DNA from: Sipunculus nudus
Taxonomy: Eukaryota; Annelida; Sipuncula; Golfingiida; Sipunculidae
Reading direction: 5' to 3'
Assembly: GCA_026874595.1 (NCBI GenBank)
Contig: CM049318.1
Coordinates: forward strand, 20,127,456 to 20,191,455
DNA: 64,000 bases
A program made the position numbers and the translations under genes. The notes below the pieces were generated by a model. It worked only from the letters and a program-made list of their open reading frames with translations, was not told where the DNA came from and made no database searches. Positions 12,873-25,143 of this stretch are shown here, piece after piece (within the stretch, counting starts at the first letter, position 1; the number at the start of each line of letters is the position of its first letter).

Positions 12873-14515
12873 AGTTATGATTGACTGAAAAAGATGAATA
12901 TTAATATATATGTGCACAGTACTATATCTGGACACAGATCTAGGTATATTGGTTTACTGGTACACCTGCCTATTAAAGGTAACCACAGAACATTTCCTGC
13001 TTTCAGTAGTTCAAACAAGGACTATTTTGATGAGAATACATATGAACATTACGTAAGTTTGTTTAGTTCACAAGTAACATGAAAAAAATTGAAATTTGAC
13101 AGTTCTTAAAATATATTCGTTATACCCCAATGGATGATAATACATTAGTATTCCCATGAGCACCATGGTAAAGAAGGACTTGCCCTAGCTCATAGCAGAA
13201 TTAAATATTTCACAGCCAGTGAGTCTGCTGACACGAGTAGATGAACGAGTATGAACATGTTAGTCAGTGGCTGTGCTTATATTATAGAATAACCTTAGTA
13301 TTTATTATATACCACACCAGTCTTATGGAATTATTTAAAGATACCTTCAAAAACAGCATAGACCTTATAAAACTAATGTTTATTTACATTTGCCCATATT
13401 TATCATTCTATATCAGTGATAGATAATACAGCATTACTTATATACATCAGAGACATGCAGATTATGGCTTTGAAGGATGTTTAGAAAATTTAATTTTTTA
13501 ATAAACATTACAAGCAGATGCAAGCCCACATATTTTCATCTAAACACATATGCACTTTGATAAAAAGTTAGTAATATGAAAAGAGCTTTACATATTATTA
13601 AAGCAAATGTACAAAGCTTAAGGACACACCAGTGCATCATGGAGAATCAAACACAAAACAGCATGTTTAACATGTGGCTACAAAGATGTTCATGTAACCA
13701 GACAGGAGCAGTGACAAAATCCACACTGACATCACAGGATATGTAATTCTATGTCACATTTATGATTGACTTCCCTTTTCTAACTCCCAAACGATCTTCC
13801 TTCAAAAAACCAGGTCAGGAACAAGTCACCTGGAAACTGACGCATAAAGCAGGTTAATTTAAAGGTGGGAACATCACTAAGATGCACCTGTACATACACA
13901 TGAATCAGTGATGAGGTGCTGATGATGAAACATCTCATCCCGGTGTTCTTTCAGCATCTTCATTCTCCTACACATACACAGTACAGTAACTGCTTGTATC
14001 TTTCTTTATGTACTGTATTTATACCTGTCAAATGGCAGAATATGCCAGAATGCCAGAATAAATCTCCTTTTTGTGTTATTATTAATATTACTATTAATAT
14101 TATAATTAGTAGCGTTACTGCCATTATTTATTATTTATCATTATGAGGGTTTTACTTTTAAGTATACCTTGTTTGCTATCCTGTAGAAAGAGGCCCAAAC
14201 GACTGACCCTTTAGGGGTGATATCATTTCATATATAATACTGCCCCAGTTATGAATATATATGAAAGATGTCCAAAGCAGGGCAAGCTTTTAGACTAGTT
14301 TGTTGTTGAACTTGGTCTATTGTGTTATGGCTGACTGATTTTTCTAATTCTATCTTTATGAGCCCCAAAGCTCTGATGACTACCACCATGCAATATATAG
14401 TAATTATTATCACAATTATTCTATGACTATTACTTTCGCTGTCAATTCAGTTGTTCTTATTTTGGGTATGTTACCACTATTATCATTAAGCCTTTTAATT
14501 GTGAGAGGCCTTTGA
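12873..14515. other. unassigned AT-rich stretch
   Basis: No coding exon, RNA gene or repeat family could be supported here. Confidence 0.4.
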
Positions 14516-14936
14516 ATCGTTCTAATTAATCAATCCTATACCTTTCATTTGATTCTCGATTCAATTCTACTCAAGTAGTAAATTTCAAACTTTCTTATAA
14601 ATAAAAACAAATATTTTACTAAAAATGGATGTTATTTATTTTCAGAAAGACAAGGTAAAATCTAACTTGCCCTCTGTATATTGCCACCATTTATGTTTCT
14701 AAGTGAGAGGAGCAGTTTACTTGCTCACATGGAATCTGGATCTTGAGCACACATACATGCATTAAGTCTGGATATAGCAGCATGCTCCATTGAAGTTGAC
14801 AGCTCCCTGGGGGTCTGGGATGGTAGAAGCAAAAAATAAAATAAAACGAATTGATTTGAAGGTCAAGAATCAGTTACAATGTAATCAAGGGGTTGCAATC
14901 AATGCATCAATTATTCAATGCATTGTTAAACCCCTA
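14516..14936. mobile_element. hAT-like non-autonomous element (copy 2)
   Basis: The right end GCATTGTTAAACCCCTA is the inverse of the left end of the copy at 814. The interior GTTGACAGCTCCCTGGGGGT, then GGATGGTA, and then a GAATTGATTTGAAGGTCAAG block matches that copy in opposite orientation. The left subterminal block TCAATCCTATACCTTTCATT is a diverged inverted partner of the right one. No transposase frame. Confidence 0.55.
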
Positions 14937-16133
14937 ATTGTTATAGTTTCATATGAAATAAAACACATTATATCTGACCAACAACAATCAGCTTTCTTCA
15001 AAATGTGATCAAATCATAGATTCACCAGCAGTTTTTCATATCAGGCACTACAAATAATATTATTATCCTTCAACCATGCTCTGGCAGTAAATGGGTTTAA
15101 CTAGTCAAACCAAATGCCTAATAGTGAAACATGGGGCTATGTCTCAACCCTGCAGTAAAAATAGATCCAATTATTCAGTCCTAGGTGCTATGTTTGACTT
15201 AATCCATATACCAGAGATGACAAAGAGGTGTTCCTTTAACAACTCCTGATGCAACCTCTGTGTATCTTAGGAGAGATTCACATTCTTGAAGCGATGAGAG
15301 ATCAAAGTTGTCTCACAAACGGCAGCCATAAAACACTGCTCATTCACGCAGGAAGCATGTAGGGGTGGCTCACTGCCGATGCCCGACCCTAAAATAACCC
15401 ATGCAAAATTGGGAAAGTTTATTTGTGCACTCTGTAAAACACTGACACCTCATTCTGACATCTGCTTTAAATCTCAGTATAATCACACACACTGCAGGTT
15501 ATACTAACATATACACCATCACACGAGACATGCATCACGGGCTAGTTGCTTCATCTTTGTGTTAGGGTTACTAGGCAACCCCTGTCGATATGTTCAAGAA
15601 TGCTTTGATACCATGAGCCCCCCTGCATGCTGCCTTGTAGTCACTGTTAAAAACGATGATTTGTGATTTTTTACTTTTATGTAATTTATGTCGTTACCAC
15701 CGGCATATCCAATAATTGACACTTATGTCTCTATTCAGGGTCTGAATCAACTCATAGCACTGTTCATCTTCTCAAATATCAAGCCTCTCAACATTACTCC
15801 CTCCAGGCATAATTTAAATAATATACAGCTATACAGGCTGTAATTTTCTCCCACTCATACCAGAGACTATATAATTTAGAAAAGCAGTTCAGTAACAAAG
15901 CCGGTGATTTCAACACAAGTATGTAACTACAGCTTGAGTCCCTGGATAAAACTGGAGGGGAACAGTAACAAACTGCTGTAGCTACCGGTGAATCATCGTA
16001 ATTATTATGTAAAGGACTCCACTAGGCAGTGTCCTTTTGCAGTAGATATGGTGATCATATCATGTAAGGGTACATCATACCACAGGTTGTTATTTTGCTA
16101 GCTGCAATGTACAATCCTCATGCATTGGTAATA
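14937..16133. other. unassigned stretch
   Basis: Ordinary AT-rich sequence. I see no supportable feature. Confidence 0.4.
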
Positions 16134-16379
16134 TACACTGCAGTTGTTCAGGTCTCCTTCGTTTTAACCGCTGCTTTGTACAGGAAGAATCTCCGGGTTA
16201 CACCACCAGGGCTCACACAGTAAAAACAATTGTAATCAGACCAAAGAAAGCAGGGTATCGCCTTGTGAATCCATCTCCAAGTTTTATATCTGTGACACCC
16301 AGCTCTTCTTGAGACCCTGAAAAACTTGCTATACAAAGCAGCGGTTAAAACAAAGGAGATCTGGAAGAACTGCAGTGTA
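16134..16379. mobile_element. 246-bp MITE with 46-48-bp terminal inverted repeats
   Basis: The left arm (16134-16180) begins TACACTGCAGTTGTTCAG and runs through CTCCTT and GTTTTAACCGCTGCTTTGTA. The right arm (16332-16379) is its inverse complement with only a few differences. The middle contains AATCAGACCAAAGAAAGCAG, a word shared with 4255-4470 and 20516-20930. This is the best-preserved copy of the family. It lacks coding capacity, and the mobilising transposase is unknown. Confidence 0.85.
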
Positions 16380-16909
16380 CAACACTGCGTGAGGTGTAGC
16401 TACAATGATATATATGAGTTGGCCTGTTCTGTGCTCCATGCTGCTTATGCACTTGAAAGGCCAGGTTTCTTAAGCATGTGTTAATTAAACAATAAACAGT
16501 TATTGTTGTATAAAAACTTCATCATAACAACCTTGCCCTGAAAATATCACATTCGTCACGATATCATCATGATATATAAACAAAAAATATATAAAGACCA
16601 CAAAAAGTCTAGTTATGCAATGTGATCTCCAAATTAGAGAATAAAATACCGCAGCAGGTTTAGATAAAATACTACACTTAGTCAGGTTCACTTAATTCTA
16701 TCTTAAAATTTCAATACCACAAGAAGTCTAAAACAATAAAGTTTACAGTTCAGAATGAACAGAATCCATTCATAATAGCAGTCTAACTTAAATGATTAAG
16801 TACTGAATAAGTCTAAAGCCTAGTAGTATAATTTGAGGATCTTGGCAGTAAAAAAGTGTTAATCCACTCTAAACTTTGCCAATGCACATTCACTTCCCTG
16901 TACGTTAAC

Positions 16910-16940
<31 letters not shown>
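16910..16940. repeat. poly-T followed by about 21 G
   Basis: A run of T is immediately followed by an uninterrupted G run of about 21 bases. The exact length may be uncertain because such runs are error-prone in assembly. Confidence 0.9.
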
Positions 16941-18716
16941 TACTTAGGGGTGGCATCCCTGAGCCCTTATCAAACCCTGACAGGTTTATTTCTCCCAGTT
17001 TCTAGAAACCATTCATGGGGGCTGCCATTTTACATGCGCACTAAAACCTGGATGTCACAGGTCGCATGTTGAAATTATGGGTATACTGCTAGCTAGTATA
17101 TGGAAAATAAATATGGATCACTGAATTCAGACAGAACATTGTCTGATGTATGACACAATTAAACCTCAGGATGCTGAAGTAAAAGGCATCAGCAAAATAT
17201 ATTTCAACAAATCCAAAATTCAACAAAAACAGGTTATCATTTAATAAATGTTTGTGAGCTGTTACAGCTAATGTCAGACTTAATCAGAATAATCAAAATG
17301 AGCAAGGTAATCAAACTAAGCCAGTCTGAGATGCAAGATTCTACTGTATTTGCATAACAAATGAATGACCATGAGTAAATAAAATGTTTAAAAGATCTAT
17401 GAGCTGTTAAACCAAAAATGAGATGCGATGTTGTGATATAATCACTGTCATTTGGCAACATGATTTTTTTTGAGCAATGGTCACCATCAGAGTAAATATT
17501 GGATGAAGATGTGTTCTCCTGGGATGTTTGGTGGTGATCAGTTGTTCATGTTTCCATGGAAACAAGTAATTTATTTAGGTTAAAGAATAATACCTATGCT
17601 GTATACGATGTGGAGTTTGAGTAGCAGAGAGGAGGCTGGTATTAATACTGGAGAGCCGGCCAACAGCAAAGGGTAATCCTGTGAATAAAGGATGCTTCAT
17701 TATTTTCTCGAAATCACACAAGCATTTTACAAGATATATGAGCAATTCAATTTTGAAATGTGCCATTATATTAACAATATTTCATCTGACACTATTAATA
17801 CTTTTATGTTTTCTCAAATGTACAACAGTAATTTACTAGATTTATGTGCATTTAATTTTTAAATGTGCTATTACATTAAATTTATTTAATTTGACACCAT
17901 CAAATCTTGAAAAGTAGTCTTACTTGAATTACAAGAAAATATAATCTAACACTGTCATTAAACAAATGCTCTCTCACTTGAATTACTTGTAAAATATTAT
18001 TTGTTGTCCCCATAACAATGATTCATCAAGAATACCATCGTTACAACGATGTTAATTCTGTAATCGTATCTAATCCTGTTGATTTGTAAATTATCTTAGA
18101 TTACTAGTATTAAATAAAAAATAAACACTTACTGAATCAAATTCATGCAACTCTTAGATGGTTGCTGAGGAATAATACACAGTATGCCCTTTAACCTTTA
18201 CATTTATTGGATAATGCAGTGAAATAATTGGGAGCTCATTGGGAGCTCTTTATTATTACACAGACACTGCCATGACTGATGTCATTGTAATTTTTTCTAT
18301 TATTGTAACCCACTCCAGTGTTGTTGTTTTATCTCAACCTCCTTGTGTACATAATTCAATCCTTTTAACAATTTTTATCATAAATCAATGTCTGAAATGG
18401 ATTGTGTTTTCAACATATTTAAATATTTATTCAAATATTTTGAATAATTAAAGGGTTTTTCCAAAATACTTAGAAACACAATTGCTCTGGCATTGGTTGG
18501 CATAAAAGTCACAATTCTGTTCTATATATAGCAGCTCCCAGTGAAAACCTTGGAAGTGCCGAAAGATATAAGCTCTGTTCTACAGGAAAATGGAATGCAT
18601 GTTATAGCGGCATGGAATTTTACTCCTCCCCTGTACCAGAACACAGCACAGTACAGTCAACACATGGCTCTCACAAAACAACCACAGCCAGTCCCATACA
18701 CTGCTCACACAGAGGT
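16941..18716. other. unassigned AT-rich stretch
   Basis: No supported gene. Several near-duplicated AT-rich phrases (17700-18000) look like sequence drift rather than a defined element. Confidence 0.4.
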
Positions 18717-18775
18717 TACTGTGGTTGCCTTTTTGTTCGCGAGGGTTTTAATTTCACGAGATTCGTGAATTGGAA

Positions 18776-20021
18776 TACAGTATAACGCCTGCTAACGGCC
18801 ACGCCTCAATAACGGTCAAAACGTCTATAACGGTCAGATTTGTCCCGAATTCTCGACCGTTATATTTCATAATCATTTTGATGTCAATTACGGTCACTCC
18901 TCTATTCCATATTACGGCCAGGTTTCTCTGTCCCACAGGCCGGGAAACGCCTCAATTACGGTCAGGGGCAGTGACAAAATCGAGCGGCCACTTCTGACCT
19001 CAATATCATTACACAATTGTCCGCTCTCACATATTCCTGTCTGTTAATGAGTGCCTAGATAGAGGTAACCACTCGACCATGACTGAGTAGTTTGATACGT
19101 TACCAGCGTCGCTCTACCCCCACACAGCTTCATTAGTATGCACATTAGAAAGGCATGTGTTCCCACCTGAGTTTATGTTTGTGGATCAGTCGTGCGAGCC
19201 AATCTTAAACAGGGTTTTTTGTCATTTAATTAACAAATGCCAACCAGCGGGTCCCGATGATTATGTCATCAAAAAAAGTTAGGTAAACTGTGGATCTTTA
19301 AAATTTCTTTGATGTCCTTGTGAACATGTACATCAAACGAAAAACAGTGAGGCATATATCGCACAATTTACTCATACATGAATATTTATGAAGGAAAAAT
19401 AAACATTGTTACATGTAAAAAATGTTACGTATATTCTGTCCCAATCACTTTGACCATTATGGCGACCAAGAAAAGACATGAACTTGTTCTCAAAGAAAAG
19501 GTAGATCTAATCAGGAAGAGTGACGGGAAAAGCAGCCGACAGCTAGCAGAAACTATGGCGTCGGCCGAACTCAAGTTCAAAACATACTTAATAGGAAGCG
19601 AGAGATCATTGAACAGTATGAAGAAAACGCAAATGGCAGTAGATAAAGACAGTGTGTATCTACAGGGAATGATTAACTGAACGATGTTATGTGACAGTCG
19701 TTCAACAAATTTGTACAAATATTATGGATATACAATCTGTTTGTAATTTAATAACAAAAACTGTATTTGTATATATTTTTGGTAATTGTTATAAATAGGG
19801 TTGATGTGATTGTAAATATTTTATTTTTTTATTGATAACAATAATTATACTAATACTCTGTATATACGTTTATTTTGTTGATTGTAATAAAGATTTGAAC
19901 TTTGGTTCATGTGACATTTAAACCCCCTTTTCCTGATCAAGTCCTGTATAACGGCCACTCCTGTATTAAGGCCACTTTCATCCAGTCCCGATGGTGACCG
20001 TAATACAGACGTTCTACTTTA
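18776..20021 (+). mobile_element. Tigger/pogo DNA transposon, internally deleted, nested in a MITE
   Basis: The left end is TA then CAGTATAACGCCTGCTAACG. The right end, read inverted, is TA then AAGTAGAACGTCTGTATTACG, a diverged inverted repeat. Both ends carry several ACGGTCA/ACGGCCA repeats. The interior encodes only the N-terminal DNA-binding part of a pogo-type transposase (19459 onward). The catalytic DDE domain is absent. The flanking MITE sequence resumes in register on both sides of the TA target. The element is defunct on its own. Confidence 0.85.
19459..19679 (+). pseudogene. truncated, frameshifted pogo/Tigger transposase N-terminus
   Basis: The start ATGGCGACC opens a frame beginning MATKKRHELVLKEKVDLIRK. 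It continues through an SRQLAE motif typical of the CENP-B/pogo N-terminal helix-turn-helix that binds transposon ends in the nucleus. After about 32 residues the family-like reading moves to another frame: QVQN, then NRKREIIEQYEEN, is readable from about 19573, ending at a stop near 19645. The open frame itself runs on with unrelated residues to 19679. No second DNA-binding domain and no DDE catalytic core follow. Family assignment is confident; activity is excluded by the deletion. Confidence 0.8.
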
Positions 20022-20393
20022 ATCATGAAAACGAAACCCTCGGGAATAATTAGCCAATTGAGTATGTCCATCTTATTCAGTGAAACCAATACTTGTATGT
20101 GAATAGGTCAGAACAATGAGGAATTTTTAATAAATTACATCCATGTAGGTATAGGGAAAACGTACCATTAAATTTGAACTTAACTAAATGTGCTGTGTGT
20201 ACGGGCCCATCGTTATATGAGTAGAATATCACACACTCATGATTTATTCGTATTGTATAATACACACATGTATGGCTTTACCAAAGATTTGATATAGGTT
20301 CTGGAAACTTCGCGAAAATAAAACCCTCGCGAAACATTCAAAATGGATAAATCGCGAAATTTCAGCCTCGCAAATATGAAGCCAACCACAGTA

Positions 20394-20515
20394 TACACTG
20401 CAGTCCAGTGATGGAGGACGAGTGCAGACTTGACTCCAATCAACTTTTTTTGGAACATGGACATTAGGGTCCCTTGAGGTAAAAAAATGAGATAAAGCCA
20501 GAGTCTGGCCTTCTC
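20394..20515. other. short spacer between two elements
   Basis: About 120 bp of sequence separates the nested MITE from the next MITE. Nothing is recognised in it. Confidence 0.4.
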
Positions 20516-20930
20516 AATCTCCTTTGTTTTTAACTGCTGTTGTGTATGGCATAATTCTCTGGACAGTTTTCACCACAACGTCTGGCACAGGGCTAAGACC
20601 TGTAATCAGATCAGTAAGTCGTGGTTTCACATTGTGCATGCATCCAGCACCAGGTTTTAAACCCCATAAACACCACTATCATTGGGTGCATTCTTGTGCT
20701 AGAACCATTGTAAACAGACCAATGAAAGCAGGTTGTTGCAGGTTGTTCTGGGTTTTAAAGTTTAAGCGTGAATGGAGCTGGATGCACAATGAGATACCAC
20801 ACTCTCACTGATCTGCATGATTGATATTCTTTGCTGCTGTGCCAGCCCTCATGGTGAAACCCAGAGAATTGTGCTGTACAATGCAGTGGTGCAATGCAGC
20901 AGTTATAACAAAGGAGATTTAGAATGAGTG
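20516..20930. mobile_element. longer copy of the 16134 MITE family
   Basis: The left TCTCCTTTGTTTTTAACTGC and right GCAGTTATAACAAAGGAGA match the inner part of the 16134-16379 arms. The interior includes a CAGACCAATGAAAGCAGG word and the segment shared with 4255-4470. The copy is longer than 16134-16379, so the latter may be an internally deleted version. Non-coding. Confidence 0.7.
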
Positions 20931-20986
20931 TAGTTTAATCCCGCTGCATGAGGAGTGTACATATCCCATGGATCCATGATGCAGAA

Positions 20987-22109
20987 CTAGATATTTCTTG
21001 GCCCAGAGTATCCCTAGACATAGTAGGCCCCCCTTTAAGAATAAGCCCTCATTTTTAGCAGCATATACTGACACTTGGTACATCAATAAAAGCAGGAATT
21101 ATCATCCAGAAACTAATTTTTTGACAGATGGCTCCTGTGGCCTTGACCTTTGACCTTGTGACCCCAAAATTGATATTGATCATCCACTTTTATATATAAA
21201 TCAACAGAGGTCTAGATTTATTGATGGGCTATATAAGTAAGGTTTGAAATCCATATATTAATCCAAGCTTGAATTATCATCTCGGGAACTAATTTTTGGA
21301 CAGATGGCTCCTGTGACCTTCACCTTTGTAATGGATCATCCACTATTGGCAAGTGAGCTATATGTTCCAGATGGAAGACCTAGGATGAAAGTTTGGCTTA
21401 AAAATGCATCCACAGTATCTTTTAAGATGTGAGTCCAGTGACCTTGACCTCATGACCCTAGAACCTATAGGGTTCTTACTTTAGTGGTGGGCCATACATA
21501 AGTCATGTTTGAAATCCATATGGCTATCAACACTGGAGATATCATAAGAGGTGTGTGATTTTCACCAAATATGGACACATTAAAGGTCAAGGCCACTCTC
21601 ATTATAAAGGACATGACCTAAATGTAAATAGACCTCATCCCATAACCAATTTCTCTACATGTGCATAATATGAAAGAAATCTGTCCATTAGTTTTTGACT
21701 TATAATGCTTACAGTACTGTCAAGTGGCAATTATGGGGGTATTAAAAGGAGTAAAAACAAGAAAAGGATAATAGGTGGCGCCACCAGTTTCCGGTATATC
21801 ACAAGGCTATCCAAGATCTTCGGTCACCTTGATTTTTGGACCAGTCCATGCAAGTTTACTTGAGATATTTAAGAATTTGTGTTATTTTCAGCAAAAATGG
21901 ACCTATTCAAGGTCAAAGTCACTCTCCTAGCATACGCCATGACCCCATTTTAAATAGGCTTTGTCGCCTCACCTATATCTATACACATGTAAAGTTTGAA
22001 AAAGATCAGTGAAATATTTTTTGAGTTATCCCGCTCACAAGGTTTTCTGCGGCGGCGGCGGCGGGACCATCGTGAAACCATAGTATCCCGACTTGTCTGG
22101 GGATACAAT
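20987..22109 (+). mobile_element. hairpin-ended tandem-repeat element (subfamily GTATCC), copy 1
   Basis: It starts at CTAGATATTTCTTGG, with the motif GTATCCC at 21008. It ends with a hairpin, GTATCCC (22083) to GGGATAC (22100), followed by AAT. Just before the 3' hairpin lies a CGG run (about 22049-22065). The body contains two copies of the 'ATTATCATC...CTAATTTTTGGACAGATGGCTCCTG' type unit and one GGTGGCGCCACC palindrome at about 21776. The 3' third is nearly the same as that of 38942-41270. The architecture resembles the bivalve pearl elements and Helentron-derived non-autonomous elements (5'/3' matching subterminal motifs, tandem core, 3' stem-loop). That class is inference; no Rep/helicase is encoded. 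Confidence 0.75.
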
Positions 22110-22722
22110 TACGAGACTGGAGGGACATGATGCAGTGAATACTTCTGGTGAAACGGTCATACATGAAATCATCACTGCTGAAATTATACCAGGTAGTGCA
22201 AATGCTGAGTGCTCAAGTCCCAGAAATTCAATCTCACTTTTCTAATCAGTAATCCTATTCTCATATGGGCCTGTAAAACAAATCACATTTTGAGGTACTT
22301 ATGCAGTTATAAATTGGAGGTCTATCGATCTGTTTCTAATCCATTTAAATCAGACATGCTTGCATCTCAGATTGCCCCATTTTTCAGCAACATAGTAAAC
22401 AACAAACTCCTTTGCCATCACTCATAGCACTAAAATTCTTGACATCAGTTTTCTTTTGCCCTGCTGACAAGAGTCATATAAACACATCTGCACTAATCAG
22501 AAACTCAAAAGTAAAGTTTTAGACCATGCAAATATTGCAGACTACTGCAGTGAATATAATATGTTGTCAAGGAAAATAATCCAGTTCTCAGGCAATGGAG
22601 TACTAATCTAAGGCTGTGGCTGTCAGACATTAATTTAATTTGGCTGGCATAGGCTGCCCACTGCCAGGGGCACTGAAGTTCTGTCTGGACATTATTTCTG
22701 TAATATTCACAAAAAAGGTAGA
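22110..22722. other. unassigned stretch
   Basis: Nothing supportable lies between the hairpin-ended element and the satellite. Confidence 0.4.
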
Positions 22723-23340
22723 CATGCTAAACTTTTTGACTGAAAGATCTCCTACCCTATCCATGCTGAACTGTTTTTGACTGTAAGATCTCCTACTCTG
22801 TCCATGCTTAACTGTTTTTGACTGAAAGATCTCCTGACCTGTCCATGCTAAACTATTTTTGACTAAAAGATCTCCTGACCTGTCCATGCTAAACATTTTT
22901 TGACTGAAAGATCTCCTACCCTATCCATGCTGAACTGTTTTTCACTGAAAGATCTCCTACCCTGTCCATGCTAAACTGTTTTTGACTTAAAGATCTCCTA
23001 CCCTGTTAATGCTGAACTGTTTTTGACTGAAAGATCTCCTACCCTGTCCATGCATAACTGTTTTTGACTGAAAGATCTCCAAACCTGCCCATGCTAAACT
23101 GTTTTTGACAAAAAGATCTCCTACCCTATCCATGCTTCACTGTTTTTGACTCAAAGATCTCCTGACCTGTCCATCCTTAACTGTTTCTGACTGAAAGATT
23201 CCTACCCTATCCATGCTAAACTTTATTGACTAAAAGATCTCCTACCCTGTCCATGCTTATCTGTTTTTTACTAAAAGATCTCCTGACCTGTCCATGCTAA
23301 ACTGTTTTTGACTGAAAGGTCTCCTAACCTGTCCATCCAT
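22723..23340. repeat. 41-bp tandem satellite, about 15 units
   Basis: The consensus unit reads roughly CATGCTAAACTGTTTTTGAC then TGAAAGATCTCCTACCCTGTC. Unit starts at 22762, 22803 and 22844 give a 41-bp period. The first unit is 39 bp, and a few later units have small indels. Nearly every unit carries AGATCT. Variation between units alternates CTACCCT and CTGACCT. A minus-strand frame stays open across several units, but 41 is not a multiple of three, so this is not a protein repeat. No flanking inverted repeats were found. Confidence 0.95.
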
Positions 23341-25143
23341 GTTGAAATATAAAAACTTTGGTCAAATAGCTCACATAAGGTTTTCTTCTGATATGTGGAC
23401 ATTAACAATAATCAAGAACATGAAAGGTCTGATATATAAAGCAGTGTTTACACTACACCTGTATTCACTGAATGCTATGGATGAACTAGAGAAACAATAT
23501 TCATTATGCTTGTTGTGTGAAAACATCTTAATATTAACAAATGAAAAAGAGCTATCAACCATACTACAGACCAATGTTGTCTTCTGATCTACTTTTTTAA
23601 GACAAGTTAACCACATCTTTTTCCTGTTGAATATAAATGTACTGCGATTCATTCTTCAGAGTAATGGACAGGAGAAGTATATATACCATGTCATGATCAT
23701 AAACACAGCGTTATCTGATGTAATCATTGCAGTTCACCATATATTTTTCACATTTCATTGGTGCCTGTCCAAATACCAGTGCCTCACACCCCACTGCTCA
23801 TAAACCATACCCTCACGAGAATGATGTGCTGTCCTTACGATTTCACAGGGAGATTCATACACCATAACATGCTGATGATCATTATTTGAGACATTATAGT
23901 CATACATCTGCAGAAAAAAGACAGACACTGAAATTATCAATCACACTGGCTGCAAACCAACGAGAAGTATTACAGTCATATCAGTAAGATAACTGTCAGC
24001 AAGGTAATGTGAACATAATAAATCTGCATAAGGGTTAATGCAGCCAAGATGCCATGGTTAGTGTCTGCAACACAGGTATGAACACTAGGCCTGTATTTTC
24101 CAGATTACCTACAGGCTTGCGTTCTATAAATAGGAAGCCAATACAGTATCCACCATCTTGGCTTCAGCTGCGAGGCAAGTAAGAGATGTGCTAGCATTTA
24201 GGTGACTAAGCACTCATGCATGCCCGCAGAACCCTGCCAGGTATCTATACAAACTCTGTGAGCTGGCGAACTTAGCTGCGAGGAGATTCTTTCCAGCTAA
24301 AAGCAAACCATGACTTCACCAGTCAAACAGAACAATACCTCTTCCATTAGTAGACAGTTACTAAACCCTCTCTTTCTGTGGTAAAATTTGGCCCCCACTC
24401 GCACGTGATAATCGAGTGAAGCCTGGAGCTAGTATCTTAAAATAAACAGAGTAATTCCCATAAAATATAAAAGCCTAAATACCATGCTGAACTATGGCTC
24501 AGCCACCCAGATCATGAACGAAATGTACCCGATAAACTCTGAGAACGAGCTGGGTTATACACAAGCAAAATATGCTAGCAGCTTTAATTTAATCATGACC
24601 AGATTCATCCATCTGAACATACAAGCATAATGTTAGTATATTAAACTAATATGAAACTGAATAACTCTAAACAGCAACCAATGCTTTATATTAAACTGAT
24701 TTCTTCAATAATGCTCAAGAATTTTTATCATTTTTATCAATTATCATTAATTAATTTATATTACTTATAAGCTAACAATAAGATATTAAATGAAGTGTCC
24801 ATTTGTATTGAAGAAAATGGGGAGATGTTACTGTTAGTCAACCAGTCCTTCAAACCATCTCCAAATACTTCTCTTAATATGACCACCATACACTTGATCA
24901 AAACAACTATAAAATGGTGATAAAAAATCTCATCAGTTATTGATCATAAAATGAACCTTGGAGCCATTAGGTTTTCTTTTTTTCCATTTTTTTCCTTATC
25001 TGTGCATGAAACCAAGTCTACATGAAATAGACCACATGTTTGGTACACATGTACAATACACAAGCATTGCTATGTGTGCTTTTACTTCATAACTATGTTC
25101 TACTTTAACAGCAGTACCTGCCCTGAGCTTGGCTATCAGAAAA
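23341..25143. other. unassigned stretch
   Basis: Opposing open frames at 23339-23652 are shadows of each other without a recognisable product. A TATAAATA word near 24126 is noted but unsupported as a promoter. No other feature was seen. Confidence 0.35.

Larger units (their letters stand above)
18717..20393. mobile_element. TACTGTGGTTG MITE, interrupted by a Tigger element
   Basis: The ends are TACTGTGGTTGCC on the left and GCCAACCACAGTA on the right, with TA at both outer edges. The subterminal segments (GTTCGCGAGGGTTTTAATTT on the left; CGCGAAATTTCAGCC then CGCAAATATGAAG on the right) match the uninterrupted copy at 45682-46095 and, less well, the copy at 37199-37665. The extra length comes from an insertion at 18776-20021. 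Without it the element would be about 430 bp, close to the 414 bp of the intact copy. Confidence 0.85.

Noticed and set aside
22630-22896. Minus-strand repetitive frame (FSMDRSGDL...) that looks like a repeat protein
   Set aside because: It is a reading of the 41-bp satellite, which shifts frame each unit.
22723-23340. CRISPR-like array
   Set aside because: Units are contiguous with no unique spacers, and the genome is animal.
24120-24190. TATAAATA box followed by an initiator-like TCAGC and a GTAAG donor
   Set aside because: Single short motifs in AT-rich DNA; no coding exon downstream could be supported.
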